Shown here: in pieces, positions 22,847 through 33,496 of the stretch
How positions within the stretch are numbered: the stretch's first letter is position 1
How the letters are laid out: each line of letters starts with the position of its first letter
Source: Peronospora farinosa
Lineage: Eukaryota; Oomycota; Peronosporomycetes; Peronosporales; Peronosporaceae
Assembly (NCBI GenBank): GCA_947646735.1
Contig: CANTFK010000863.1
Location: forward strand, 310,001 to 374,000
DNA length: 64,000 bases
Direction: 5' to 3'
Made by a program: the position numbers and the translations under genes
The notes under the pieces: model-generated
Told to the model about the DNA's origin: nothing
Database searches by the model: none
Seen by the model: only the letters and a program-made list of their open reading frames with translations

Positions 22847-23558
22847 ATGGCTGATCAATCTGTCGAGGACAAGAACTTGGAGCTTGCTGCTTTGCGCAAG
22901 AAGCGCACGTTCCGCAAATTCAGCTACCGTGGTGTTGACCTAGACAAGCTATTGGACTTGAACCATGAGGAGCTCATGGACCTGGTGAACGCCCGTGCTC
23001 GTCGTCGTTTTTCGCGTGGTCTCAAGCGTAAGCCAATGGCTCTGATTAAGCGTCTGCGCAAAGCCAAGGCTGCTGCTAGACCCATGGAGCGCCCTGAGGG
23101 TATCAAGACCCACTTGCGTAACATGATCATTGTCCCGGAGATGATTGGCTCGGTGGTCGGTGTGTACAATGGCAAGGAGTTTAACGGCATTGAAATCAAG
23201 GTATGTCTCCAGAAATTGTCGTGTGCTCTCGGGGGGTGTGCTGGCTTATAACCCGAAGAGTGGTGTGCCATTGTAATTGGTACACTCGGCTGCCATCCCC
23301 TTAGTCGACGTTCTGTGTAAGGGGCGACCCAGAGAAGCACTGTTGATGTTATATTATACGATACGATGTCCCTTTGTCGTGATATGATAAAGGGAGATGA
23401 AATTGTAATGGACTGACAATCTTTATATGTTGTATGTGTGATAGCCTGAGATGATTGGCCACTACCTGGGTGAGTTTGCCATCTCTTACAAGCCGGTGAC
23501 CCACGGTCGCCCTGGTATCGGTGCCACGAACTCGTCACGTTTCATCCCGCTCAAGTAG
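22847..23558 (+). CDS. RPS15: 40S ribosomal protein S15 (uS19)
   Basis: Exons 22847-23200 and 23445-23558 (244-nt intron, the longest among the housekeeping genes here) give 155 residues. [19 protein letters not shown] is the eukaryotic uS19 N-terminal extension; the uS19 core follows with [40 protein letters not shown] and [19 protein letters not shown] at the C-terminus. ATG 22847 gives [10 protein letters not shown], typical in length; the frame is open upstream but without a homologous sequence. Structural protein of the small-subunit head, near the decoding site. Confidence 0.96.
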
Positions 23559-24970
23559 AGCAATTGAAAGGTGCGATGCAAGTGGTGACAGAGTTTTTTG
23601 AATTTGCTGCTTGCTCCCTCTGGGTTGAGCCATTGTAATACATTCTTCTAGCTGGAGAGTCTTCCGGAAGACTATAAGTGATGTGTCGTGTGAGTTTACT
23701 TTTGTCTTTATCTGTGCTTTTTGAAATATTGTAGATCGGGAGCTAGTGGTTGCAATAGAAGAGGGACGGGTGCCAATGAAGAAAAATCGCAAGTGCCAAC
23801 GATTCAATGGTGGAAATTAATCTTTCTGATATTTGCACGTCAGTCTGAGGCACCCAAATCTCTGAAGCAGCTCCCGGTCAGTCCGCTTAACGCAGACCCC
23901 TTTGTATGTTATGGTTTGTTTTGTCTGTTTGCCAATGATGACTAGTGTTCTTCTGATGATGGTTGATGAAAATGCCATATAATTCCAATTGATCCTACTG
24001 AAGGCAAACAGACAAGCAAGCATAGGTAGTTGAGAGTAGAAATGATCCAAAGATTAATAGACTTCCTTACAGAGGACCACACTATAGGCGATAATGTTTT
24101 GCTCATATCATTTTTTAGATAAGCGTAAATAACCAAAGCTCTAGTATACTTTCATCTAATTTCACTCGACAGCAAAGAGTTTGTATAAGCTACCTCGACC
24201 CAAAGATTAGTCATTCCTTACTTGCAAGCTTTCGTCCATACTTATCTGTCCTGGCACAGGTAACGAAAAAGACCCGCTGCTACCTGCTGCGCTAAGCATT
24301 ATGTGTCCGTCAGACGCACTCACCTCAGTATTCTAGATTTGTGACGGCTGTGGCTCTCTATGTAGTGGCTATTGTTCGATGAATACGAGCATGCTCCAGC
24401 TGACGACAAAACTATCTGCAAAAATATGTTAGCAATTTAACTCTATGGTGACCTATTTTTTATCAAATTGAAGCACGCCAAATGGGTGGGTTCTACAAGT
24501 CACCGCTATTTGGTCCTTAACCCGTGGAGCTCTAGAGTCTTGGCTTTGTTTTTGACCTTGAACAACATTAATCAGGGTCGAGCCTGAAAAGCTCTGCGGG
24601 TCAAGTTTGGTATCTAATCAACCCACGTACCACTTAGCATACACGCTTTAAGTGACGTATTTTCATTCAATCAGCGTGCTCAACCCGTTTCGTAGCTGCC
24701 CACCCACCCTTGAGTATCACTGATAAATTGCTCGCTTGGTCGTGCCCAAGCGTCGAGTACGTCGCTGTTTCTCTCTATACACATGCATATTCTTCATAAC
24801 TGACTATTACCATTATCTTCTCCGTTCATCTACTATGCCGCCCATATATTTTTTGCCTTTGAATTCAGCGTATTCGAGACTGGAGCAAGTGCGACGCCGA
24901 GAGCAGCGACGCCTGCGTCTGGACCACGCTGGAAGAAAGCTGGGAAGACGCGGACAAGTCCGAGACGGAC
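23559..24970. other. 1.4-kb intergenic region
   Basis: Only short open frames without domains; no tRNA, rRNA or repeat array seen. At the right edge, ttgaattcag (24861-24870) looks like a splice acceptor and the sequence after it stays open in the frame of the BED-hAT gene, so an upstream exon may begin here. Confidence 0.5.
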
Positions 24971-27134
24971 ATGGTGGCAGAAAAGATTGACTCAATTACA
25001 GAGATCCCTCTAAAGCGCGCAGACGCAATGTCGGGGCTGGAGGAGACGACGGTGCGTAAGAAGAAGCTCACAAGTGTCGTATGGGAGACATTTACGCCCA
25101 CGTCAAGCAGCGGTCTGCGTGATGGCGTGGTTGATTCAGCAAAGTGTTCGGTGTGCAATAAGGTATTTAGTACGAGACATGGTACATCGTCCATGATGCG
25201 ACATGCCAAGCGGCACAATGAGCTCCCTACTGGTACGCCCATGGGCAAGAAAGGCAAGAAGAGTACAAATGGAGCGACAATCAATGGAAAAGATGGAATG
25301 GTGGTGTCAACTGGTAAGAAGAACGCAGTTGCAAAGAAGGAAGCAAAAGTGGTCGTACAGTTGGACGAAAATGCAGCAGGTAAGGGATGGAGGATTGGTT
25401 TGCAACTTGAGACGGGGTAATTGACGCCATGTGACTGTAGCAGGCATGAAGCGCCAGAGGTTGCGGAATTTAAGTAGTGCGCTCATTGAGTGGATTGTAG
25501 AAGACCAGCAGGATTTGAGTGTAGTACAGCACGAAAAGTTCCTGGACGTCTTGGCTGCTGCGGGTATTAAAGCTGTCATTCCACCCCTGGATGCATTGCA
25601 GAAGGCAATGGAGCGCAAATACTATGCGCTGTTTACACGCGTGGGTGAGTATATAAATCGATCTGCGGTTGGACGCATCACGTTTTCATGTGATACGTGG
25701 TCAGGGTCAGTGTACAAAGGATATATGGCCATCTATTTGCACTGGATCAATGCCGAATGGGAGTATAAAACCATCCAAGTTGGTCTGGAAAGTTGTTCAC
25801 CGGAGTTTAACGCGTATTTCATGTCGGACTTGCTATTCAATGTGCTTCAAAACAACTGGTGCATCGGCAATAAACTGCTCTGTGGTGTGACACCAATGAG
25901 CAATGAGTCAGGAGTGGGTATGGGCTTTCTTCGTGAAAAGATCAAAAGAATTATAGGATTAGATAACATTTCCCCGGACTGGAACGTGACATGCCTGGGT
26001 CATCTTATTCATGCGGGTGTGCTAGCGGCGCTCAAGGAGATTCGTCACGAGATCGTAAAGCTCCGCTCATTGCTATCGCTACTGAAGTCCACAACCGAAA
26101 GTCAAGAGCACTTTGCGCTGCGTACAACAGATGTGGGGCTGCAGTATCCAGACCAGCTTCCCAATATGGACTCACCAAAGAACTGGAAAACAACTATTAC
26201 AATGATTTTGGAGAGCGCTAAGATCAAGGACACCATCAACGCTTTGTACGGTGACGCCTCTAATGGCATGAACGTTTTCCTGCTGGAGGAGACCGAGTGG
26301 GATCTGCTAGTATGGGTGGCTACCTTTCTGCGGAAGTGCATGCAGATGGCTACGTGCCAGAGTGACCAGAAACACATTTCGCTGAGCACCTCCATCAATG
26401 TCTGCAAGGCGATCGTGGGGCTGTGCGACGGCACAGCTGCATCAGCTTTAGACTTTACCGCGAGTGCCTTCACCAAGATTCAAACCGTGTGTTTGAAAGT
26501 AAAATCTAGCCTCGAGTCGTACCACACGGAGCACTCATCAGCTTACTTTCGACTGGCAAAAATCTTGGATCCGCGGTTTTCCAACGAGTCCGTTGACAAG
26601 TCTACCAAGAAAACATTTTTGCGAGAAATGCTGCGTACAAGTATGTACGATGCACTGTCCGATACAAGACTAGACGACGAACAAGCGCGACATGATGCCT
26701 CCACCGCGTACACGACGTTTGAAAAGCTGTTGGATATTGGAGAAGGTATACCGGATTACGCGATCGATGGTGATGAAGTCGACCGGTTCTTTGACGCAAC
26801 TCTGATTCGTGACAAACGGTCCGACCCGTTTCTTTGGTGGAAGTCGAACGAAACACGATTTCCATCCTTGGCAAAACTTGCACGGGACATCCTGTCTATT
26901 CCTGCGACCGCCGTGCCCAGTGGTGCTGTGTTTACACAAGCAAACTATGCGCGTGCATTCAACGCAGACGTTTCGATGGAGACGACCAAGCTTTTGAAGT
27001 TCAATGAACTATCACGTGCATGGCAGATTGAACGCCAGAATTTCGGACGCAAACGACGTCGGGACTCTTTTGATTACTTGGACCCACCGCTAGAACCTCC
27101 AGCAAAATTGGCGTCATATGAAGAAAGTATTTAG
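24971..27134 (+). CDS. BED zinc-finger hAT-transposase-like protein (possibly domesticated)
   Basis: Exons 24971-25379 and 25441-27134 give 700 residues. A BED finger at about 59-82 has C-x2-C...H-x4-H (CSVCNKVF...MMRHAKRH). The RNase H-like core follows with ITFSCDTWSG (first Asp region) and later WNVTCLGHLIHAGV. The C-terminal hAT dimerisation region (about 595-660) reads DPFLWWKSN...FPSLAKLARDILSIPATAVPSGAVFTQAN, close to the family consensus. One intact two-exon gene with no obvious terminal inverted repeats or 8-bp duplication nearby suggests a domesticated ZBED/DAYSLEEPER-type gene. The intron ends tagcag, a NAGNAG acceptor that could add or drop one residue. The frame is open upstream of ATG 24971 to a splice acceptor at 24870, so the true N-terminus may be longer. 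Confidence 0.8.
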
Positions 27135-27327
27135 GCTAAAAATGACAACAATGATCAAAAATTCAAGCGCCATTTATATTGCAATATTACAATTGTAAAC
27201 CCATTTACATGGTCAAATTTGACACTAACTACTAAACCCTTAGCCAAGTGGTTACAACCTCATGACTACCCGATAGTCAAAGCTGACAAACATTCTCGGT
27301 AGCATTCACGACAAAAACTTCAACCTT

Positions 27328-27345
27328 TTCACTTTCGAATTTGCC
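27328..27345 (+). promoter_or_regulatory. Oomycete Inr-FPR core promoter of the thiolase gene
   Basis: TTCACTTTCGAATTTGCC combines an initiator-like TCACTTTC with AATTTGC, an exact match to the oomycete flanking promoter element MWTTTNC. It lies 11-29 bp before the ATG at 27357, implying a very short 5' UTR. Confidence 0.6.
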
Positions 27346-27356
27346 TCCTATTGAGT

Positions 27357-28550
27357 ATGACGACTAAGAACGTATTTATTGTAGCAGCAAAACGTACGCC
27401 TTTTGGCAGCTTTGGGGGCAAACTCAAGGATATGACAGCTACAGATTTATGTACGCACGCAGCCAAGGCGACACTCGCTGCCGCTAAACTGGACCCAGCA
27501 CTTGTAGACGCTGTTCAAGTGGGCAACGTGGCTTCCACGTCACCAGACGGCGCGTATATCGCTCGCCACGTCCAATTAAAGGCTGGAATTCCACAGGAAA
27601 AGCCTGCCCTTACCATTAATCGGCTATGTGGTAGCGGTTTCCAGTCTGTCATCGGAGGAATGCACGAGATCTTGCTAGGGGAATCAGAGATTGTGCTTTG
27701 TGGTGGTGCTGAGAACATGTCGCAGAGTCCATTGGCAGTTTATGGTCACCAGGCACGGTTTGGTGTAAGCCTAGGGGCTGGAATGAATCTACAAGACACG
27801 TTGTGGTCGGCATTGACGGATTCGTACGTTCAGACGCCTATGGGCATGACAGCCGAGAAATTGGCAGAGAAATACAAGATCAGTCGTGAAGACTGTGATG
27901 CTTTTGGACTTCAGAGTCAGACACGGTGGGCGAAAGCACAAGAAGCAGGATGGTTTGATGCAGAAATGGCACCATTGGATGTCAAAGTGGGACGAAAAAT
28001 GGAAGAATTTGCAGTGGATGAATCCCCACGTGTTGTAAATTTGGAGAAACTGGCCAAATTGAAGCCAGTGTTTAAGAAAGATGGAGTGGTGACTGCAGGC
28101 AATGCTTCTGGTATCTCGGATGGTGCTGGTACTGTGCTGCTGGCTTCGGAAGAAGCGGTGAAGAAGCACAATTTGACTCCGCTGGCACGTGTAGTGAGTT
28201 ATCAGGTGTCCGGGGTCGACCCGACTATCATGGGCATTGGTCCTGTGCCCGCTATTTTGGGCTCTTTAAAGCGTGCGGGACTGAAGAAGTCGGACATTGA
28301 TCTTTACGATATCAATGAAGCGTTTGCGGCGCAGTGGCTCGCTTGTGTGAAAGAGTTGGAACTTGACCCGGACATTGTGAATCTTAGTGGCGGTGCGATT
28401 GCTCTTGGGCACCCCCTTGGCGCCTCAGGCAGCCGCATTACGGCTCACCTTGCGCATACATTGAAGCGGACAGGAAAGAGATACGCGGTTGGATCAGCTT
28501 GTATTGGTGGGGGACAGGGCATTGCACTGGTACTCGAGAACGCGGCATAA
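27357..28550 (+). CDS. 3-ketoacyl-CoA thiolase, mitochondrial ACAA2-like
   Basis: A single-exon, 397-residue protein, the length of human ACAA2 (397). MTTKNVFIVAAKRTPFGSFG is the thiolase start; the codon at 27351 (TTG) is not used. Nucleophile Cys near residue 91 in NRLCGSGFQS, NEAFAAQ (about 321), GHPLGASGSR (catalytic His about 350) and CIGGGQG (second Cys about 382). AVGSACIGGGQGIA and TPMGMTAEKLAEKYKISRE align with ACAA2 better than with ACAT1. The reaction is thiolysis of 3-ketoacyl-CoA (last step of beta-oxidation) or its reverse. There is no C-terminal peroxisomal signal (ends NAA), and the uncleaved N-terminus resembles ACAA2 import. Confidence 0.93.
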   Translation: MTTKNVFIVAAKRTPFGSFGGKLKDMTATDLCTHAAKATLAAAKLDPALVDAVQVGNVASTSPDGAYIARHVQLKAGIPQEKPALTINRLCGSGFQSVIGGMHEILLGESEIVLCGGAENMSQSPLAVYGHQARFGVSLGAGMNLQDTLWSALTDSYVQTPMGMTAEKLAEKYKISREDCDAFGLQSQTRWAKAQEAGWFDAEMAPLDVKVGRKMEEFAVDESPRVVNLEKLAKLKPVFKKDGVVTAGNASGISDGAGTVLLASEEAVKKHNLTPLARVVSYQVSGVDPTIMGIGPVPAILGSLKRAGLKKSDIDLYDINEAFAAQWLACVKELELDPDIVNLSGGAIALGHPLGASGSRITAHLAHTLKRTGKRYAVGSACIGGGQGIALVLENAA

Positions 28551-28939
28551 GAGTTCTTGGACGAAGAAGAGCGAAGTAACTCGAAGGAACGACAAAGACA
28601 AATGATCAGTCTTCTTCTTGCAATAAGAAAAATACAACAAAAAACTCACGTCCGAATACCGAACAGCTTTAGTTTCATTGAATACATGGGATAAAGCAGT
28701 AGGGACCTAGACGGCGAATAAAGCTGAAATAATGCGAGTGCACAAGACGGTTGGAAGCTTGGATCAAGCCACTTATTATTTTACATGAGACTCTTCAATT
28801 GCTGGCAATCTTCTTATAACACTCTTTATGCTTGACGCTTTATCATGCAATTTGACACGGTTCTAACGGCTATTAAAATCATTTCCGTTGACGTCGCACC
28901 TCCATTTTCTTAGTCTCAATTCACGGCAAATTGTTGCCG
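28551..28939. other. Intergenic region between the thiolase gene and carboxypeptidase 1
   Basis: Convergent 3' ends; no coding frame or RNA gene seen. Confidence 0.5.
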
Positions 28940-30460
28940 TCAAAAGGCTTCGTTCTTTAGGAGCTTGTTTAGCATGTCGAGTGCTACTGCGGGTTGGTCC
29001 TGCGGCACCATGTGACCAGAGTTGAACACACGCAGGAACGTGAACTGGTTGTTGAACGATTGCACAACACCTGCATTCGTTCCGTCTGCCGTAATGTATG
29101 CAGTCTCAGGTGCTGCATTGAATCCACCCTTGCCCTTCCAGTCGAGAGCTAATGTCCACGCTTGATTACCGTACCAGTTACACATCAAATCGGCATCACC
29201 AGCATAAATGAGCACGCGCAGGTCATCATTGAGCAAGTCAGCCACGTATGTGTTGAACGGCTTGACCATGTCACCCGTCATGCCAAAGGCCATGTTTACT
29301 TTCATGTTGCATTCTTGCCAGGCACCCACGCGCTTCGAGTCAACACCGAGTGATTTGCGCACATTAGGAGCGTCCAAATACTCGGAGACGTACGACATGT
29401 CGTAGCACTTGGTTGGATCATCCATTCGAGTGCAAGGCATGCGAATATCGTATGGGTTGCGATTGGCCGACAATAGCGGTGCAAACAATTTCTCCATGCA
29501 GAACTCGCTTCCATCGAAGCACGCCGTCCTATTCTGTGGGCACTGCTGCAAGAGAGACTTGCAAACCGGCACAGCCGCTTTCATCTCATCCAGCTCGGTC
29601 ACATCCACCAATGAGATATTGTAAGCATTGTGAATCGCCATGTCGATGGAGTGTGGCAGCTGGATAGAAGCTTGCGTCAGTCCGTTGCCAATAGCAATGC
29701 CCTTCAGGTTGATGTGCTTCGGCGTGCCAATGTTAACCTTATTCTTCTGCCACACGTAGTGCGCCGCTGCAGGTACATAGTGCCCACCGTAACTCTCACC
29801 AGTAATATAAAAGTCGCGACCGGCCAACTCGGGGTGCTTCTCGAAGAAACCCTGTAAGAAGTAGTAGATGTTCTCACCCACGTTGTCCTCGCTGTTGTCA
29901 GCATCGCGTTCGTCACCGTACGTGAATCCCACCGTCGTCGGTTGGTCTAGCCATACTACATTGCTCTCGTTTGTCCACGAGTACGGGTTGAGTTGTGTAG
30001 ACAGATCCGGTAGCACGTGACACGGTCCATTCTCTGTCAGCAGTGCCATCATACTAGAACATCCAGGTCCTCCCGTAAGCCACAGCACGAGTGGGTCAGT
30101 GCTTGGTTGGCTGCGAGATTCAAAGTACCAATAAAAATAGTGGTCATCGACCTTATTGGGCAGCTTGACATATCCTGAATCTTGTGTCGTAAGTCCACAA
30201 AAGACGTCATCGTCTGCAGTCGTTATGTTCATCGACTTGTTGTGTATCGCTGCATGAGTTTGTATTTGAGATTCAGTGCTGGCGTTCTTGACAAGAGGGT
30301 TTACTATATACATAATAAAGAGGCTGATGGCACATAGTACGAGAATAAAAATGCCACCGCGTTTAACGTCTCTGCTATGAGCTTCTTCACGTCTCCAGAT
30401 GCGCAGATGAAACTGCAGCGACGTCGAGCGAAGTCTCAGTGGTGTTGTTTCCGATGGCAT
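28940..30460 (-). CDS. Serine carboxypeptidase S10, copy 1, type II membrane-anchored
   Basis: An intact 506-residue single-exon gene. The N-terminus MPSETTPLRL is cytosolic by prediction, followed by a basic stretch and one hydrophobic anchor GGIFILVLCAISLFIMYIV (about 45-63). The S10 domain starts at DVFCGLTTQDSGYVKLP and contains LWLTGGPGCSS (oxyanion region), the nucleophile in TGESYGGHYVPA, Asp in YAGDADLMCNW and His in NSGHMVPQDQP. Paired cysteines as in the family. It would release C-terminal residues in an acidic compartment (vacuole or secretory route). From codon about 85 to near the end it is almost identical to copy 2 at 30823, in inverted orientation, while the two N-termini differ. 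Confidence 0.94.
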   Translation of the reverse strand: MPSETTPLRLRSTSLQFHLRIWRREEAHSRDVKRGGIFILVLCAISLFIMYIVNPLVKNASTESQIQTHAAIHNKSMNITTADDDVFCGLTTQDSGYVKLPNKVDDHYFYWYFESRSQPSTDPLVLWLTGGPGCSSMMALLTENGPCHVLPDLSTQLNPYSWTNESNVVWLDQPTTVGFTYGDERDADNSEDNVGENIYYFLQGFFEKHPELAGRDFYITGESYGGHYVPAAAHYVWQKNKVNIGTPKHINLKGIAIGNGLTQASIQLPHSIDMAIHNAYNISLVDVTELDEMKAAVPVCKSLLQQCPQNRTACFDGSEFCMEKLFAPLLSANRNPYDIRMPCTRMDDPTKCYDMSYVSEYLDAPNVRKSLGVDSKRVGAWQECNMKVNMAFGMTGDMVKPFNTYVADLLNDDLRVLIYAGDADLMCNWYGNQAWTLALDWKGKGGFNAAPETAYITADGTNAGVVQSFNNQFTFLRVFNSGHMVPQDQPAVALDMLNKLLKNEAF

Positions 30461-32279
30461 GGAAAATTGTCGTGTGTAATTTGGTAAGAAATGAGTAAGA
30501 AGAGCAAGTTGTCACATTGTAGTATAGACAGACACAAAGACAGCACACACAGACAGACACACGAAGGTGCCGGAGGTCAGAGATGGGAGGGAGACTGAAT
30601 TGATGCCAGACAATGGATGGACACTTGTATTCGGACAGCTACATTGCAATCAAAGACGGACAAACAACTTGTTTTTAATATGGTCTGAAAACCGTTACAC
30701 ATCTGACTTGGTAGATACGTTTTTTTTTCTTGTCCCCATTGTGTTTAATTTTTATAGATATCTTGTGCAGTTGGTAGAAAAAAACTGTACTGTGTCTAGT
30801 TCATTATTATAAAGGACAATCAATGGCTTTAGAGACAACCCCCTTGACGCAGACTTTTAACCTGCAGCATTATGAACACCAAGAGGCTCGAAACCGCAAT
30901 TTCCGTCGTGTTTTAATCGTCGTCGTATCTTTGATTGGATTCAGTTTACTGGTCGTGTACGTTGGCGAGCCATTACTCCTAGGAGACACGAGAAACGCGG
31001 TGCCAGAAGGTGTGCCAGTACATACAAAGACTAAAGGCAACGACGTCTTTTGTGGACTTACGACACAAGATTCAGGATATGTCAAGCTGCCCAATAAGGT
31101 CGATGACCACTATTTTTATTGGTACTTTGAATCTCGCAGCCAACCAAGCACTGACCCACTCGTGCTGTGGCTTACGGGAGGACCTGGATGTTCTAGTATG
31201 ATGGCACTGCTGACAGAGAATGGACCGTGTCACGTGCTACCGGATCTGTCTACACAACTGAACCCGTACTCGTGGACAAACGAGAGCAATGTAGTATGGC
31301 TAGACCAACCGACGACGGTGGGATTCACGTACGGTGACGAACGCGATGCTGACAACAGCGAGGACAACGTGGGTGAGAACATCTACTACTTCTTACAGGG
31401 TTTCTTCGAGAAGCACCCCGAGTTGGCCGGTCGCGACTTTTATATTACTGGTGAGAGTTATGGCGGGCACTATGTACCTGCAGCGGCGCACTACGTTTGG
31501 CAGAAGAATAAGGTTAACATTGGCACGCCGAAGTACATCAACCTGAAGGGCATTGCTATTGGCAACGGACTGACGCAAGCTTCTATCCAGTTGCCACACT
31601 CCATCGACATGGCGATTCACAATGCTTACAATATCTCATTGGTGGATGTGACCGAGCTGGATGAGATGAAAGCGGCTGTGCCGGTTTGCATGTCTCTCTT
31701 GCAGCAGTGCCCACAGAGTAGGACGGCGTGCTTCGATGGAAGCGAGTTCTGCATGGAGAAATTGTTTGCACCGCTATTGTCGACCAATCGCAACCCATAC
31801 GATATTCGCATGCCTTGCACTCGAATGGATGATCCAACCAAGTGCTACGACATGTCGTACGTCTCCGAGTATTTGGACGCTCCTAATGTGCGCAAATCAC
31901 TCGGTGTTGACTCGAAGCGCGTAGGTGCCTGGCAGGAATGCAACATGGAAGTAAACATGGCCTTTGGCATGACGGGTGACATGGTCAAGCCGTTCAACAC
32001 ATACGTGGCTGACCTGCTCAATGATGACCTGCGCGTGCTCATTTATGCTGGTGATGCCGATTTGATGTGTAACTGGTACGGTAATCAAGCGTGGACATTA
32101 GCTCTCGACTGGAAGGGCAAGGGTGGATTCAACGCAGCACCTGAGACTGCATACATTACGGCAGACGGAACGAATGCAGGTGTTGTGCAATCGTTCAACA
32201 ACCAGTTCACGTTCCTGCGTGTGTTCGACTCTGGTCACATGGTGCCGCAGGACCAACCCGCAGTAGCGCTCGACATGCT
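28971..32279. repeat. Large inverted repeat: two 1238-bp arms in carboxypeptidases 1 and 2
   Basis: Arms 28971-30208 and 31042-32279 are collinear without a net length difference and differ at only a handful of codons (e.g. His/Tyr, Lys/Met, Asn/Ser, Ala/Thr, Lys/Glu, Asn/Asp). The spacer of 833 bp (30209-31041) holds both divergent 5' ends and shows no similarity across the axis. The boundaries lie inside the coding regions. Confidence 0.9.
30461..30822. promoter_or_regulatory. Divergent promoter region of carboxypeptidases 1 and 2
   Basis: 362 bp between the two start codons, inside the spacer of the inverted repeat. It contains a CA/GACA-rich stretch (about 30525-30562). A short plus-strand frame at 30567 is not considered coding. 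Confidence 0.5.
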
Positions 32280-32310
32280 CAACAAGTTCCTCAACAATCA
32301 AGCGATATAA
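30823..32310 (+). CDS. Serine carboxypeptidase S10, copy 2, type II membrane-anchored
   Basis: An intact 495-residue single-exon gene. N-terminus MALETTPLTQ, basic region RNRNFRR, then the anchor VLIVVVSLIGFSLLVVYVG (about 29-47). The S10 domain begins at DVFCGLTTQDSG and has the nucleophile in GESYGG (about 210), Asp in GDADLMCN (about 409) and His in DSGHMVPQ (about 470); the Asn before SGHM in copy 1 is Asp here. All catalytic residues are present, so activity is expected. The C-terminus (KFLNNQAI) differs from copy 1, just outside the inverted-repeat arm. The ETTPL motif is shared with copy 1 although the surrounding N-terminal sequence is not. Confidence 0.94.
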   Translation: MALETTPLTQTFNLQHYEHQEARNRNFRRVLIVVVSLIGFSLLVVYVGEPLLLGDTRNAVPEGVPVHTKTKGNDVFCGLTTQDSGYVKLPNKVDDHYFYWYFESRSQPSTDPLVLWLTGGPGCSSMMALLTENGPCHVLPDLSTQLNPYSWTNESNVVWLDQPTTVGFTYGDERDADNSEDNVGENIYYFLQGFFEKHPELAGRDFYITGESYGGHYVPAAAHYVWQKNKVNIGTPKYINLKGIAIGNGLTQASIQLPHSIDMAIHNAYNISLVDVTELDEMKAAVPVCMSLLQQCPQSRTACFDGSEFCMEKLFAPLLSTNRNPYDIRMPCTRMDDPTKCYDMSYVSEYLDAPNVRKSLGVDSKRVGAWQECNMEVNMAFGMTGDMVKPFNTYVADLLNDDLRVLIYAGDADLMCNWYGNQAWTLALDWKGKGGFNAAPETAYITADGTNAGVVQSFNNQFTFLRVFDSGHMVPQDQPAVALDMLNKFLNNQAI

Positions 32311-32671
32311 AGGTGATAGGACGCTGCTTTGTGGCATCGATAATGTTGACCCATATAATGTCTCATTCTTCTTTGATCGGAACATTTGCAACGCAATGAT
32401 ACAACACTGCATGTTTGACATGCTGGTCTTATAGCGATATTAACTAAATTCAATTCAAATGAATGCAGTACTGAAGTAGTAACAAGGCCTTAATTTTTTT
32501 AAAGGCTGCTAAATTGACTGTGCAAAGTATAGTATACACAATTATACATAAAATTGATGAATAAAAGCGTTTTTACAATCTGAAATTATCTAACGATTTT
32601 AGCTACCTTTTATGCTATCTGCCAGTACCTGTTTATAGGCATTTCGCTCCACTTCTCTTCTTTCAAGAAAT
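32311..32671. other. Intergenic region between carboxypeptidase 2 and UFM1
   Basis: AT-rich; no coding frame. Contains the UFM1 promoter; no clear core element. Confidence 0.5.
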
Positions 32672-33269
<598 letters not shown>

Positions 33270-33496
33270 ATGCATGAGATAGAAAAGTCAGAATAAGAAG
33301 AACGTCTACAATGACGTGTTATATACTTCCAGAGTCATTTGACTCGACAAGTCTTGTTGATGGTATCAAGCGGTTGTATTGGTATAACATTCTGCATTGA
33401 CAAATGCTGCTCCTCGAATAATAACGTTCTATAGGCACGATATGTCATGGCTCGTGCAAAATACTCGACTTGCTGCCTCTGCAGTGTGATGTTTTT

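Noticed and set aside
23559..24970. tRNA or other RNA genes in the long gap
   Set aside because: No cloverleaf with conserved A/B boxes found by eye; a covariance-model scan would be decisive.
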